NCBI GenBank assembly: GCA_944389985.1
Contig: CALXON010000020.1
Coordinates: 1-6,042, forward strand
Origin: an uncultured Spirochaetaceae bacterium
GTDB lineage: Bacteria > Spirochaetota > Spirochaetia > Sphaerochaetales > Sphaerochaetaceae
Length of the DNA stretch: 6,042 nucleotides
Reading direction: 5' to 3'
Part shown: one piece after another, positions 5,581 to 6,042 of the stretch
How positions within the stretch are numbered: position 1 is the stretch's first letter
How the letters are laid out: each line of letters begins with the position of its first letter
Position numbers and translations under genes: made by a program
Notes under the pieces: model-generated
Told to the model about the DNA's origin: nothing
Database searches by the model: none
Seen by the model: only the letters and a program-made list of their open reading frames with translations

Positions 5581-6042
5581 TCATTTCGCCTCAAAGCGGT
5601 GCATGCGCTCCAGTGCATGGAGCCAGTCCGCCCTGAGAAGATAGAAGACGAAAAGTGCCGATGAGATCATCCATGTGATGGGATACGCCATGTAGACCAG
5701 TTCGATCGTATGACTTACCGACAGTGCGATCGTGATGTACAGGACACGGAAGACACACCATACGCTGAGCATTATTGTCATGGGCACCGTTGCCCTGCCC
5801 GCTCCCCGCAGTACCCCTGCGATACAGTGTGATAGTGCGAGGAAACAGTAGAAGAGACTCTCGATCCTCGCCTGTCTGACACCGAATGAGACAACCTCCG
5901 GACTGGAGTTGAAAAGCGAGATGAGAAGAGGTGCGAGAAGGAAGAACGTCAGCCCTATGCACTCTGCCAGCGTCATGGAGCAGAGTATTCCGAACCTCAC
6001 ACCCTTTTTTACCCTGTCATGCTTCCTCGCGCCGAGATTCTG
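5581..6042 (-). CDS. MATE-family efflux protein, C-terminal part (runs off right edge)
   Basis: The frame is open from the right edge to the TGA at 5581-5583 and gives 153 residues, so the start and the first two thirds or so of the gene lie outside the window. The visible part opens with QNLGARKHDRVKKGV, the conserved loop motif at the start of the second half-repeat of MATE transporters, and contains VLRGAGRATVPM (about residues 92-103), another recurring family signature. About four hydrophobic segments follow the loop, ending in a basic C-terminal tail. MATE proteins export drugs or metabolites in exchange for Na+ or H+ across the inner membrane. A GTG at 6000 could be mistaken for a start, but the family motif continues upstream of it. 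It ends 36 nt before the amidohydrolase and is the first visible gene of the run. The substrate is unknown. Confidence 0.88.
   Translation of the reverse strand, partial: QNLGARKHDRVKKGVRFGILCSMTLAECIGLTFFLLAPLLISLFNSSPEVVSFGVRQARIESLFYCFLALSHCIAGVLRGAGRATVPMTIMLSVWCVFRVLYITIALSVSHTIELVYMAYPITWMISSALFVFYLLRADWLHALERMHRFEAK

Noticed and set aside
5998..6000. GTG as a start for a 139-residue membrane protein
   Set aside because: The frame continues upstream to the window edge with the conserved MATE loop motif, so this is an internal valine codon of a truncated gene.

Overview
The window is a densely packed single-strand block. All seven genes I can support lie on the minus strand, so they read from right to left. 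There is no RNA gene, mobile element, CRISPR array or convincing terminator, and no non-coding stretch longer than 36 bases. Junctions in transcription order are 36 nt, a 4-nt ATGA overlap, 3 nt, 2 nt, a 4-nt ATGA overlap and 25 nt. This is the pattern of one co-transcribed operon that continues past both ends of the window.

Order of transcription: (1) C-terminal part of a MATE-family efflux protein (5581-6042, cut by the right edge); (2) a dihydropyrimidinase/D-hydantoinase-type cyclic amidohydrolase with all metal ligands present (4177-5544); (3) a fusion of a HAD phosphatase with a cytidine deaminase (3074-4180); (4) a lipoprotein of the phospholipase D/cardiolipin synthase superfamily with two HKD motifs (1808-3070); (5) and (6) two small exported proteins that look like divergent tandem paralogues with beta-rich mature regions (1302-1805 and 781-1305); (7) the N-terminal two thirds or so of an MFS transporter resembling the FHS (FucP/YbjJ) group (1-755, cut by the left edge).

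The organism is a diderm bacterium of medium GC: it has a lipoprotein signal, two signal-peptide proteins that look like small envelope or barrel proteins, and good Shine-Dalgarno sites at several genes. The overall style (small exported beta-rich hypothetical proteins, PLD lipoprotein, MATE and MFS transporters) reminds me of spirochaetes of the Sphaerochaeta type. That is an impression and was not tested by any search.

Genes 2 and 3 fit pyrimidine salvage or breakdown: a phosphatase could release a nucleoside from its phosphate, the deaminase would turn cytidine into uridine, and the amidohydrolase would open dihydrouracil or a similar ring. The steps between uridine and dihydrouracil (phosphorylase, dihydropyrimidine dehydrogenase) and the following ureidopropionase are not in the window, so the pathway is only partly supported. 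Genes 4 to 6 look like a cell-envelope module. The most unusual items are the HAD-cytidine deaminase fusion, its altered zinc motif, the paired exported proteins beside the PLD lipoprotein, and a hairpin that places the MFS start codon in its loop.
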